A DNA stretch of 64,000 nt from Treponema sp. J25. GTDB taxonomy: Bacteria > Spirochaetota > Spirochaetia > Treponematales > Breznakiellaceae. Where the stretch lies: the NCBI RefSeq assembly GCF_004343725.1, contig NZ_PTQW01000016.1:1-64000 (forward strand), given 5' to 3'. Positions 35,214-43,442 of the stretch are shown piece after piece. The notes under the pieces are model-generated. The model ran no database searches. It saw nothing but the letters and a program-made list of their open reading frames with translations, and was not told the DNA's origin. The translations under genes and the position numbers were made by a program. Each line of letters begins with the position of its first letter. Position 1 is the stretch's first letter.

Positions 35214-37677
35214 ATTCAATGGTAAGGGTGCATTGAGGTGTTTGGGGAATCAACCTCATCCCTTCCGGGACTAACTCTACCTTCCCCTGCCCCGAAACAA
35301 AAGCACCCTTCTTGTTAGCTCCAACAAGAAGGACTGACCAGTTTGTAAGCTTACCTTCCGCCTGAATTTCGTAGGTCTGTCCCCGGCGAAGCACCGAAAG
35401 CTGGGCACAGGACTTTCCCTTTTCGTCAGGTATAACTACCCGGGCAGGTTCGTTTTCTTTTAATTGGTATACCCTGAACTCTACCCCATCGGCATAGGTA
35501 TAATCGGGCCTCTCTTCTTCTGCTCCCAGAGGAAGAATGCTGTGGGGGCGCACTAAAAGGGGAATTTCCCGGAACGAACAGGTTTCTTCTATCCATCGGG
35601 GGCCTTCGATGGTTTTACCGGTAAACCAGTGGGTCCAGCGCCCCGCCGGTACATAGTAGCGGACCCTACCGGAACCAGAAAACACGGGGGCCACAAGCAG
35701 GGCATCACCGAGCATATATTGCAAATCGAGGTACGCACAGGTGGGATCCTCCGGGAATTCTACAAACAAGGGCCGTAGCATGGGAATTCCCTCTTGATGG
35801 GCCTCCACGGCCTTCTGGTACAGATAGGGCATAAGTCGATACTTTAGGCGGGTAAAGTCTCGGGCTACCGTCACCGCTTCTTCATCAAAAAGCCAGGGAA
35901 CCCGATAGGAACTAGACCCATGAAGACGGCTTAAGGGAGAAAGAAGACCAAAGGCAAGCCAGCGCTTGTACAAATCCGCCGGCGGCATTCCTTCGAAGCC
36001 CCCAATATCGTGGCTCCAAAAGCCAAAACCACTAACCGCTAAGGAGAGCCCCCCCCGCAGGGTTTCCGCCATAGCTTCATAGGTCGATTCACAGTCCCCT
36101 CCCCAGTGGGCGGGGAAACGCTGGCTGCCTGCCGTGGCAGAACGAGCAAAGAGGACCGCCTGGCCGGTACCCTTTTTATCTTCGAGGACTTCAAACACGG
36201 TTTTGTTATAAAGAAAAGAATAAAAATTGTGCATCTTCACGGGATCCGAACCATCATAGTAAACCACGTCGGTGGGAATTCGCTCCCCAAAATCGGTTTT
36301 AAAACAGTCCACCCCCATATCCACGAGCCGTGCGAGTTTTTCCTGGAACCACCGGCGGGCCCCGGGATGAGTAAAATCGATAATCCCCATCCCTGCTTGC
36401 CACATATCGGTCTGCCAAACATCCCCATTCGGTTTTTTAAGGAGAAAGCCCTGTCGGGACGCTTCTCTAAACAGAGGAGAGCGTTGCGCCACATAGGGAT
36501 TAATCCATACACAAATCGAAAGGCCCTGACTTTTTAAGCGCCGGAGCATTCCTTCGGGGTCAGGGAAAGTCCGACTATCCCAGGTAAGATCAACCCAGTT
36601 ATACTCCCGCATCCAGAAACAATCAAAGTGAAACACCCGCAGGGGGATTCCCCGACTCTTCATCCCATCGATAAAGGATTGGACCGTTTGTTCATCATAG
36701 GACGTAGTAAACGATGTGGTAAGCCAGAGCCCAAAGGCCCAGGAAGGGAGCAGGGCGGGTCGACCGGTCAGGAGGGTATACTTAGCAAGAATCTCCTTCG
36801 GGGTGGGGCCATAGATAAGGTAGTATTCCAGTGTTTCTCCCGGCACACTAAACTGAAGGCGGCTGATCTTCTCCGAGGCCACTTCAAAGGAGACCCGATC
36901 ACAGGAATTCACAAAAATTCCATAGTTCCGGTTCGAGATACAGAAGGGTACATTCTTGTAGGCCTGTTCACTGGCGGTTCCCCCGTCTTCGTTCCAGATA
37001 TCCACAGACTGACCATTTTTGATAAAAGGCCCAAAGCGCTCCCCCAGACCATAGATGCATTCCCCCGGAGAAAGTCGTAGCATATCCACCATATAGGGCT
37101 GTTTCTTATCCACCACCATATAGCCGGTGGACTTACCATCCCAGGCCGTAAGGAAGTCCCCATCCCCCAGGGCTTGTACGTGCCAGCCCTGTCCACCTAA
37201 ATCAACCTGAATCGAAAGACGGCCTGCCGTAAAGGTAGCCACCGGAGGCACAGGGGAAGGCACGGTATTCTGCGGGGCGTTGGGGGCCTTCCCATTCTGA
37301 GCAAGGAGTCGCTCGGCCGGGGTTATTCCATCAATTCGACGGTACACAGAGGGAGCTACAAGGCCCACCGTTTTCCCCGGGGAAGTTTTTTTCTCTTCCA
37401 CATCAGGGAACAGTTCATAGTGGGGGCCCTGATCAACTGCCCCTTCAAAATGGGTAACCCGAACGCGCACCACATCTTCCATAGGAGCGCTGTATTCAAT
37501 CTTGAGGAGGGTTCCGTTCAGCGTATCTCCCCGGTGATTCACCCGACGGGTCGGTGCATACACCACTAAGGCAGGCCGGCCAGCCTCATCACAGGTTTCT
37601 TCCACATCGTAGGCCTCCGCCACATAGGCGGCATCCACATTCTCTTTAATAAGCCAATAACCGTTCGTAAATTTCAT
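35212..37677 (-). CDS. yicI: GH31 alpha-xylosidase (YicI-type)
   Basis: An 821-residue cytoplasmic GH31 enzyme very similar in pattern to E. coli YicI alpha-xylosidase, which removes alpha-1,6-xylosyl units such as those of isoprimeverose from xyloglucan. The catalytic nucleophile is Asp462 in DCFKTDFGERIPTDV, and the acid/base Asp528 is in HWGGDCEST. Further YicI features are ARSATAGSQRFPAHW and GFGFWSHDIGGFEG. There is no signal peptide. The start overlaps the stop of the upstream permease gene as ATGA, making it the last gene of the sugar-transport operon. An insertion of ~20 residues (NGKAPNAPQNTVPSPVPP) in the N-terminal sandwich domain distinguishes it. Confidence 0.96.
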   Translation of the reverse strand: MKFTNGYWLIKENVDAAYVAEAYDVEETCDEAGRPALVVYAPTRRVNHRGDTLNGTLLKIEYSAPMEDVVRVRVTHFEGAVDQGPHYELFPDVEEKKTSPGKTVGLVAPSVYRRIDGITPAERLLAQNGKAPNAPQNTVPSPVPPVATFTAGRLSIQVDLGGQGWHVQALGDGDFLTAWDGKSTGYMVVDKKQPYMVDMLRLSPGECIYGLGERFGPFIKNGQSVDIWNEDGGTASEQAYKNVPFCISNRNYGIFVNSCDRVSFEVASEKISRLQFSVPGETLEYYLIYGPTPKEILAKYTLLTGRPALLPSWAFGLWLTTSFTTSYDEQTVQSFIDGMKSRGIPLRVFHFDCFWMREYNWVDLTWDSRTFPDPEGMLRRLKSQGLSICVWINPYVAQRSPLFREASRQGFLLKKPNGDVWQTDMWQAGMGIIDFTHPGARRWFQEKLARLVDMGVDCFKTDFGERIPTDVVYYDGSDPVKMHNFYSFLYNKTVFEVLEDKKGTGQAVLFARSATAGSQRFPAHWGGDCESTYEAMAETLRGGLSLAVSGFGFWSHDIGGFEGMPPADLYKRWLAFGLLSPLSRLHGSSSYRVPWLFDEEAVTVARDFTRLKYRLMPYLYQKAVEAHQEGIPMLRPLFVEFPEDPTCAYLDLQYMLGDALLVAPVFSGSGRVRYYVPAGRWTHWFTGKTIEGPRWIEETCSFREIPLLVRPHSILPLGAEEERPDYTYADGVEFRVYQLKENEPARVVIPDEKGKSCAQLSVLRRGQTYEIQAEGKLTNWSVLLVGANKKGAFVSGQGKVELVPEGMRLIPQTPQCTLTIE

Positions 37678-38516
37678 TTGATACTCCCTGCGGTGATTCC
37701 TTTAGTAAGAGTTCGTTGAAATAAAAAGAAAAATAACAAGCATGGAAGAATACCCAACAAGGCTGAGGCACTTGCCATGGTAGCATCCATGTTATGCTGT
37801 CCTTGAGTTACCGAAATAGCAATCGGCACAGTTTGCCGGTGATTTGAAATGAGTAAAATAAGGGGCAGAAAAAATTCGTTCCATGTCCAAATAAAAAAGA
37901 AAGTAAACAAAACCGAAAGGGTTGGCATACTGATTGGAGCCACAATATAAAGAAGATTTTTCATTTTACCACAACCATCAACTTCGGCAGCTTCTAAAAT
38001 ATCTCGAGGGAAAGATGCAAACACAGAGCTGAGTAAATACGTTCCAAAGGCGCTCTGAATAACAGAGAACACAATTATAACAGCTATTTGTCTATCATAT
38101 ATTTTTAATAATTTAGCTAAATAATAAAGAGGATACACAAGAGCTTCATGCGGCAAGGTATTAGCAACAACAAAAAGTACAAGAAAAACTATCCGCCCCT
38201 TAATTCGTCCGAGGCCTAATGCATAGGCATTTAAGAGAGAGAGCAACACACCTATTATTGCCACAGAAAAACTAATGGCAAAACTATTTATGAGTTTATT
38301 GGAAAAATCTACTCGTTGCCAGAAAGATATAATCCCATTAAATGAGAACAATCTTGGCCAGGTCAACGGACCATATTGAGCATAATCCGCAGGTGTCTTA
38401 AAGGCATTAATGAATACTATATAGAAAGGGAATAACATGATTAATAAGACTATACTTACTAGAATTGCCGCGGCTATTTTCTTAAGGGATTCTAAGGATG
38501 TTCGATATTGTTTCAT
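37674..38516 (-). CDS. Sugar ABC transporter permease (MalG-like)
   Basis: A 280-residue inner-membrane permease with six hydrophobic spans and the cytoplasmic coupling loop ILEAAEVDGCGKMKNLLYIV, the EAA motif that contacts the ATPase. It pairs with the MalF-like permease upstream (one-base overlap) and the binding protein. No ATP-binding subunit is encoded here; such CUT1 systems often share an MsmK-type ATPase from elsewhere. The gene is visibly richer in A/T than its neighbours on both sides. Substrate: an alpha- or beta-xyloside oligosaccharide, inferred from context. Confidence 0.93.
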   Translation of the reverse strand: MKQYRTSLESLKKIAAAILVSIVLLIMLFPFYIVFINAFKTPADYAQYGPLTWPRLFSFNGIISFWQRVDFSNKLINSFAISFSVAIIGVLLSLLNAYALGLGRIKGRIVFLVLFVVANTLPHEALVYPLYYLAKLLKIYDRQIAVIIVFSVIQSAFGTYLLSSVFASFPRDILEAAEVDGCGKMKNLLYIVAPISMPTLSVLFTFFFIWTWNEFFLPLILLISNHRQTVPIAISVTQGQHNMDATMASASALLGILPCLLFFFLFQRTLTKGITAGSIK

Positions 38517-39409
38517 TAGTATTCCCCTATTCCTTCATGGCTCATTTGTATTTTAATAAATACTGCAGTAAGAAGAAAAATAATCAAAGTCATTATGGTA
38601 GAAACTGCAGCCCCATATCCTACATTAGCTTTTTCAAAAAAGTTCTGGTAAGCAAAATATGATGGTACTATGGTTGCGGTCCCTGGCCCCCCTCTTGTTA
38701 ACACATAGATTTGAGCAAACAATTTTAATGCATAGATTGTGGTAGTCAGCACAACCACAAGAATCTCTGGACGAATGATGTAGACTGAAATAAGAAAACG
38801 CCGAAACCATCCTGCGCCATCTATTTGAGCAGCTTCGAGAATTTGAGGATCTATTCGCTGAAGGGCAGACATAAAAATAACCAAAGGATAACCTATTTGA
38901 AACCATACCATTATTGCCATCACAGATGGTAAAGCAGTCGCAGGATCACCAAGCCAATTATGAGCAAAAGAACTAAGACCGATAGATTGTAATATTCTAT
39001 TAAGAGCTCCATAATTAGGATTTAGAATCCATCCCCATACAATACCTGCAATAGCCACGGGTAATATTTGAGGAAGATATATTCCTCCTCGAATAAAAGA
39101 AACTGTTCGTTGCCCAAAATGAGGAATGCCATAATCGAAAAGGAAAACGGACAACAATAATCCAATAAAAGTAGGAAGTACCGTTACAGCAAAAATCATC
39201 AAAATATTATTACGGAAAGAGGCCCAAAATACACTATCCTGAACAGCCCGAACATAATTAGCTATCCCAACCCATTGTGGAATTCCTACACCACTCCATT
39301 TAGTACAACTAATATAAAGATTCATAGAAAAAGGTAAAAAAACTACTAGTAGTAGCAACATAAATCCCGGTACTAAGAAAATACCATAGCCCTTATCTTT
39401 TAATCGCAT
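38516..39409 (-). CDS. Sugar ABC transporter permease (MalF-like)
   Basis: A 297-residue permease with six spans, starting with a basic residue-rich end and FLVPGFMLLLLVVFLPF. The EAA loop is ILEAAQIDGAGWFRRFLISV. It precedes the MalG-like gene with a one-base overlap of stop and start. The codon use is AT-rich like the rest of the transporter. It is separated from the binding-protein gene by 96 bases that hold a hairpin, which would lower permease expression relative to the binding protein. Confidence 0.93.
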   Translation of the reverse strand: MRLKDKGYGIFLVPGFMLLLLVVFLPFSMNLYISCTKWSGVGIPQWVGIANYVRAVQDSVFWASFRNNILMIFAVTVLPTFIGLLLSVFLFDYGIPHFGQRTVSFIRGGIYLPQILPVAIAGIVWGWILNPNYGALNRILQSIGLSSFAHNWLGDPATALPSVMAIMVWFQIGYPLVIFMSALQRIDPQILEAAQIDGAGWFRRFLISVYIIRPEILVVVLTTTIYALKLFAQIYVLTRGGPGTATIVPSYFAYQNFFEKANVGYGAAVSTIMTLIIFLLTAVFIKIQMSHEGIGEY

Positions 39410-39455
39410 ACGTCATTCTGTTCCTTTTAGTAGATACTGTTAAAAACCTTACCGA

Positions 39456-39473
39456 AGGCCCCTTAGGGGGCCT
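39456..39473 (-). terminator. Intercistronic hairpin between binding protein and permeases
   Basis: AGGCCCC (39456-39462) and GGGGCCT (39467-39473) form a 7-bp stem with a 4-base loop. In the transcript the stem is followed by TTCGGTAAGG then GTTTTT. A T-run 9 bases away makes it a weak terminator or an mRNA-stabilising structure, as is usual after binding-protein genes. Confidence 0.5.
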
Positions 39474-39505
39474 CTTCAATTTAAAACAAGGGAATAATTA
39501 TCTTT

Positions 39506-40789
39506 CTACTGACTTTTATTTTCAGAATAAGCTTTTCCGATAGATTCTAAGAATTGTGCTACGTTTTTGGTACCACCCATTAATTCCTGTACATTCGCAA
39601 CCAATGTGTCGTAGTAACCAGCCGCAGGCCAATCAGGGTAAAAAGCTAGACCATCGTTCTTCACTATTTTTTCAAAATTTTCTACCAGTTCTTTAATCTT
39701 TATATCTGTTATTTTCGAGACATCCGCATTTACAGGAATACCTCCGGCATTAGCTAATATAGTTTGTATTTCAGGAGAAAGGGTAATATCAATAAAATCA
39801 TAAGCAAGATCTTTATTTTTTGATTTAGCAGAAACGACCCAGATGTTTCCGCCAGAACCGGGATGAAGATTGTTACCAGGGAAGAGGAAAATTCCCCACT
39901 CAAAGTTTTTAATTTCATTCATGAAACGACCATACCACCAACTTCCAGAAATCATAAGAGGATAGGAGCCATTAGAAAAAGCTACCCCCATATCTTCTGC
40001 TTTCATGCTAATAGCTTCTTTTCCGATATAGCCTTTTTTTACCCATTCCACAAGACGATTGGCACCAAAGGTCATTTCTGGTCCTTTAAAATTAACATCA
40101 CCTTTGTACAGTTCATAGGCATTTACAAAATCTCTATTTGCTTTTGACAGCACTAATTCGTAAAACACCTGCTGGGCGGGGTATTCAGCACCAGCTACCA
40201 CCAAAGGAGTGATTTTTGCTTTTACAAAAACATCCATTACTTTTTCAAATTCTTCCAGATTAGATGGTATTGAGAGATTATACTTTTTAAACAAATCTTT
40301 ATTGTAATAAACCATCACATATTCACCATAATTGGTGACCCCATACCATTTCTCACCACCCATAATCCCGCGATCGTCATATTTACAGGTAGTCTGTAAA
40401 CTAGGGCTCAAAATGGTATCCCATCCTCGTTTTTTTGCTTCCTCAGTAAGGTCTGCCAATAATCCCTGCTTTGAGAGAAGCCCCGCGGATGCATTTCCTT
40501 TATTATATTCCATTATGTCGGGGGCATCCTCAGAATTTAAAACCATCTGGGCCGTTTGCCGAATTTGTTCAAATCCCTTATTTTCATATATCACATTTAC
40601 ATCCGGATGTTTTTCTTTAAATTTTTCCATTGCTACTTTCCATGCCGAACCCATTGCCCCATTTTCCGATTCATAGTGCCAAATCTTAAAGGTTCTACCT
40701 ACTTCCTTTTTAGGGGCACAACCTAACATTCCGAGCATGCTTAAAACAAGTAAAATAAAACCAAGATTTAACAAGCCCGACCTTTTCAT
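39506..40789 (-). CDS. Sugar ABC transporter substrate-binding lipoprotein
   Basis: A family 1 extracellular solute-binding protein, ~427 residues from the ATG at 40789, chosen because GGGAGG lies 7 bases upstream; a start at 40810 lies within the leader. The signal peptide MKRSGLLNLGFILLVLSMLG ends in a lipobox MLGC with Cys24 as the lipidated residue. Typical motifs: FKIWHYESENGAMGSAW, YENKGFEQI, DAPDIMEYN, and WVVSAKSKNKDLAYDFI near the end. It is membrane-anchored outside the cytoplasm and delivers sugar to the MalF/MalG-like permeases. It is AT-rich. A palindrome at 40820-40840 sits upstream. Confidence 0.93.
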   Translation of the reverse strand: MKRSGLLNLGFILLVLSMLGMLGCAPKKEVGRTFKIWHYESENGAMGSAWKVAMEKFKEKHPDVNVIYENKGFEQIRQTAQMVLNSEDAPDIMEYNKGNASAGLLSKQGLLADLTEEAKKRGWDTILSPSLQTTCKYDDRGIMGGEKWYGVTNYGEYVMVYYNKDLFKKYNLSIPSNLEEFEKVMDVFVKAKITPLVVAGAEYPAQQVFYELVLSKANRDFVNAYELYKGDVNFKGPEMTFGANRLVEWVKKGYIGKEAISMKAEDMGVAFSNGSYPLMISGSWWYGRFMNEIKNFEWGIFLFPGNNLHPGSGGNIWVVSAKSKNKDLAYDFIDITLSPEIQTILANAGGIPVNADVSKITDIKIKELVENFEKIVKNDGLAFYPDWPAAGYYDTLVANVQELMGGTKNVAQFLESIGKAYSENKSQ

Positions 40790-40819
40790 ACCTATACCTC
40801 CCTTTATCAAAACATAATC

Positions 40820-40840
40820 CTGATTTACTAAGTAAATCAG
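40820..40840. promoter_or_regulatory. Perfect palindrome upstream of the sugar transport operon
   Basis: CTGATTTACT and AGTAAATCAG flank a single central A, a 21-base perfect dyad ~30 bases before the binding-protein ATG. It looks like an operator of a dimeric repressor. Its sequence is unlike the LacI-type dyad at 42004-42032, so a different regulator is implied. Confidence 0.55.
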
Positions 40841-40889
40841 TTGTTCTAAATGGGACTAATAAACAGCCCCATCTTTTCCCAATTAATAT

Positions 40890-41966
40890 TTAGCAGCTAT
40901 CTTTATCCGCTCTTCTCCCTGTAGATCCCCTCTCTATGAGGGGGCAGCGAAGGGTGTTATGAAGGGGGCCTCCTTGTTTTCCTTCAATCTGACAAATGAG
41001 CTGTTGGACTGCCTGGGATGCCAGCACCTGAGCGGGAAATTCCAGGGTAGTAACCGGCGGATAGAGCATTTCTGCGGCTCGCTCTGAACTTACCATACTC
41101 AACACCGACACATCCTCGGGGATCCGTTTTTTTTCTTCATACAGGGCTCGATACACCCCTGGCAGGGCTCGATCATTCATGACAATAAGGGCATGTATCT
41201 CCGGTTCCTGTTGGATAATATGCCGGGTAATTTCATAACCCGCCTCATTGGTTGCCTCACAAAAGTAATGTTCCAGCTTTTCAAAAGCGTACAAGCGCCG
41301 GGCCCGTTCCAGTGCTTCAAAGGAACGAACTACCGGGCCATACCCATTTTCGTACACCGCCCGGGATTGATTAATAAAGGCAACATCCCGATGCCCCAGC
41401 TCTAGGAAATACTCCAGGGCCGTATGAAGGGTTCCTTCAAAATCTATATCCACCCAGTTAAGTGATGGCTCAGAAGAAAAGCGTTCCGCGGACTTATCCG
41501 GTGTTGTATCTCCTATGGTCTCGCAGCGGCCAATCAGTACAAAAGGAATCTTCGTAGTGCTTAACAACTGAACCCGAGGATCATAGGTATGAACTTCCAT
41601 AAGGATAAGCCCATCTACAAGGCTTGTATGAATAAACTCTTGCAGACTACTGAGATCGTCATATTCGTCGGTGAGTAGCAGGGTATGGTAACCGGCTCGA
41701 AGGGCTTCCCGGGAAACGTGGCTTGTAAAATCAATTTCCGTCTCTCCCAGCCCCCGCCGTGTGGGAGGAATCAAAAGGGCAAGAAGGTGGCTCTGCTTAC
41801 TTGCCAGAGCCCGGGCATGAGGATGGGGACGGTATCCCAGTTTTTCCATCGCCTCTTGAACCCGGGCTTTCGTGGCCGCCGAAATAGGGCGACTTCCGCT
41901 TAATACATAGGAGACGGTGCTCACCGAAACACCCGCCGCTTCTGCCACATCCTGAATCGTCGCCAT
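40890..41966 (-). CDS. LacI-family transcriptional repressor
   Basis: A 358-residue repressor. The N-terminal helix-turn-helix and hinge are textbook: ATIQDVAEAAGVSVSTVSYV, SGSRPISAATKARVQEAMEK and LGYRPHPHARALAS. The remaining ~290 residues are the sugar-binding core (FVLIGRCET, ALIVMNDRALPGVYRALYE, EFPAQVLASQAVQQL). It is encoded just upstream of the sugar transporter on the same strand. A promoter with a 29-base palindrome lies immediately upstream, so it probably represses itself. The effector is presumably a pentose or xyloside. Confidence 0.95.
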   Translation of the reverse strand: MATIQDVAEAAGVSVSTVSYVLSGSRPISAATKARVQEAMEKLGYRPHPHARALASKQSHLLALLIPPTRRGLGETEIDFTSHVSREALRAGYHTLLLTDEYDDLSSLQEFIHTSLVDGLILMEVHTYDPRVQLLSTTKIPFVLIGRCETIGDTTPDKSAERFSSEPSLNWVDIDFEGTLHTALEYFLELGHRDVAFINQSRAVYENGYGPVVRSFEALERARRLYAFEKLEHYFCEATNEAGYEITRHIIQQEPEIHALIVMNDRALPGVYRALYEEKKRIPEDVSVLSMVSSERAAEMLYPPVTTLEFPAQVLASQAVQQLICQIEGKQGGPLHNTLRCPLIERGSTGRRADKDSC

Positions 41967-42003
41967 AGCTCCATCCTACCCAATAGTACTACCCTTCTTA
42001 GTT

Positions 42004-42073
42004 ATCGAAACGATTCATCGAATCGTTTCGATTCTATATACAAAAGAGTATACCCTCTTTTGAAATCTGTCAA
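42004..42073 (-). promoter_or_regulatory. Promoter and operator of the LacI-family gene
   Basis: On the minus strand TTGACA (42073-42068) and TATACT (42052-42047) are separated by 15 bases. Downstream, near the expected transcript start, is a perfect inverted repeat: ATCGAAACGATTC (42004-42016), ATC, and its exact complement (42020-42032). Each arm contains GAAACGATTC, itself a near-palindrome with central CG as in LacI-family operators, so two adjacent repressor sites are likely. Confidence 0.65.
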
Positions 42074-42153
42074 GTAAAAATTTTTATCATCTTGTGTATC
42101 GAAAAGCTGTTGAAAAGAGAACTGTTTAAAGACCTAACAATAAGGATACTCCC

Positions 42154-42187
42154 CCAGGCCATCTTCTCTATAGAAAAGATGGCCTGG
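42154..42187 (-). terminator. Strong hairpin downstream of the Thr/Gln-tailed exported protein gene
   Basis: CCAGGCCATCTT (42154-42165) pairs perfectly with AAGATGGCCTGG (42176-42187); the loop holds the self-complementary TCTATAGA. No long T-run follows on the minus strand, so termination may be Rho-dependent or the hairpin may protect mRNA ends. Confidence 0.5.
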
Positions 42188-42203
42188 AATTAAAGTGGCC
42201 CTA

Positions 42204-42680
42204 TTACTTCTTACCTGAAACGCTTTGGGTTTGTGTTGCTGTGGCGGTATTCATCTGAGTTTGTGTCCTGGTCTGGGTCTGCTCACCGGTTCCATCCTTA
42301 AGCTGAAGGAGAAGTCGTTCCTGGTCCTGTGCCGTAAGCCGTACTGCATCCTGGACCTGTTCCTGTTTTCCATTAATCTCACAGGTGCGGGCATATAACC
42401 TCGTTTGAATCTGGGCCGTCGTATCCCCCGGCACCAAAACCCCGTGGAACCGGATGCGGGCTTGTTCCCGAATCTGAAGACGGGCGATTTCCTTTAACGG
42501 AAGGATTACCTCAACTATTTCCCCATTCGAGGATTGCAACGAGATTCTTGCTTCCGTTTGCAAAGGAGTAATCTGCAGTATCGTTCCTTCGAGGGTGCTT
42601 AATTTTTCCTGATTGCCATTCGCCCACAGCGTCCCCATGCTAAGGGTCACTACCAGCGCTATCAAACCGAACCGTTTCAT
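42204..42680 (-). CDS. Exported protein with Thr/Gln-rich tail, unknown function
   Basis: A 158-residue protein preceded by CAGGAGG 6 bases before ATG. The signal peptide is MKRFGLIALVVTLSMGTLWA. The mature part looks like a small beta-rich, OB-like domain (LEGTILQITPLQTEARISLQ, EIVEVILPLKEIARLQI, RIRFHGVLVPGDT). The final ~30 residues alternate Thr and Gln (TQTRTQTQMNTATATQTQ). No family is recognised. It is divergent from the ECF sigma factor gene with ~175 bases between them and might belong to its regulon (inference). Confidence 0.72.
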   Translation of the reverse strand: MKRFGLIALVVTLSMGTLWANGNQEKLSTLEGTILQITPLQTEARISLQSSNGEIVEVILPLKEIARLQIREQARIRFHGVLVPGDTTAQIQTRLYARTCEINGKQEQVQDAVRLTAQDQERLLLQLKDGTGEQTQTRTQTQMNTATATQTQSVSGKK

Positions 42681-42840
42681 ACGAACCTCCTGAGTAGGTA
42701 TTTCAGAATTCGCATATCCCTTTTGGGATGCTTTTCACTCTTATATACCCACCCCAGGAGATATCGGTTGCATAAAATCTTGATTTTCTTGCGGTTTTAT
42801 ACAATTCACCTTTCTATACCTGAAAACAGGCCTCACAATA

Positions 42841-42857
42841 TGCTATAGTAATATTCT
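42841..42857 (+). promoter_or_regulatory. Extended -10 promoter of the ECF sigma operon
   Basis: TGCTATAGT (42841-42849; hexamer TATAGT 42844-42849) ends 8 bases before the GTG start, so the transcript would begin about two bases from the start codon. The -35 is weak (TGAAAA or CTGAAA near 42820). No Shine-Dalgarno sequence precedes the gene. Confidence 0.45.
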
Positions 42858-43442
42858 GTGAATTATTCAGATACGGCTACGGAAGATGCTATCCTTCTTG
42901 CGGTTCAACATGTACTTGCCGGCGACAAAGAGGCATTCCGCAAAATTGTAGAGACATACAAAGATTCGTTGTATAGATATTGCCTTACCAGGATAGGGAA
43001 TGAAGAACGGGCAAAAGATTTGGTTCAAGAAATATTTATCCGGGCATACCGTTCCCTTCCCACTTTTAAATTAGGGAGACAATTCGGTCCCTGGATCTTC
43101 ACCATCGCATCTAATGTATTACGCTCTTCGTGGCGTCGCACCACCCGAGAACAAGCCATGACAAGTCATTTGTTTTATCCCGAGGATCCTGAACAGGAGA
43201 ATCCTGAAAATAATATGCTCCAGCGAGAAACCCAACGGGAAGTAGTACGGGCGCTTCGAAATCTTCCCCACGAACTGTACGAAGTCCTCTATCTCTATTA
43301 TTTTGAAGGCCTTTCGGTAAGCGAAATTGCAAAAACCCTGGAACTGGAGGAAGAGAATATAAAATCCCGTCTTTTTAGGGGACGTAAAAAATTAAGAAAA
43401 ATATTGCAACCAGAAACTCCTAAGAAAGGTATAATAGGATGA
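42858..43442 (+). CDS. ECF-type RNA polymerase sigma factor
   Basis: A 194-residue ECF sigma factor starting at GTG. Region 2 (~20-95) shows VLAGDKEAFRKIVETYKDSL, RIGNEERAKDLVQEIFIRA and FGPWIFTIASNVLRSSWRR. Region 4 (~130-185) has LPHELYEVLYLYYFEGLSVS, EIAKTLELEEENIKSRLFRG and a basic end. It directs polymerase to envelope-stress or glycan-related promoters. The stop overlaps the anti-sigma gene start as ATGA. Both together with three exported proteins form one operon. The transcript appears nearly leaderless. Confidence 0.95.
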   Translation: MNYSDTATEDAILLAVQHVLAGDKEAFRKIVETYKDSLYRYCLTRIGNEERAKDLVQEIFIRAYRSLPTFKLGRQFGPWIFTIASNVLRSSWRRTTREQAMTSHLFYPEDPEQENPENNMLQRETQREVVRALRNLPHELYEVLYLYYFEGLSVSEIAKTLELEEENIKSRLFRGRKKLRKILQPETPKKGIIG

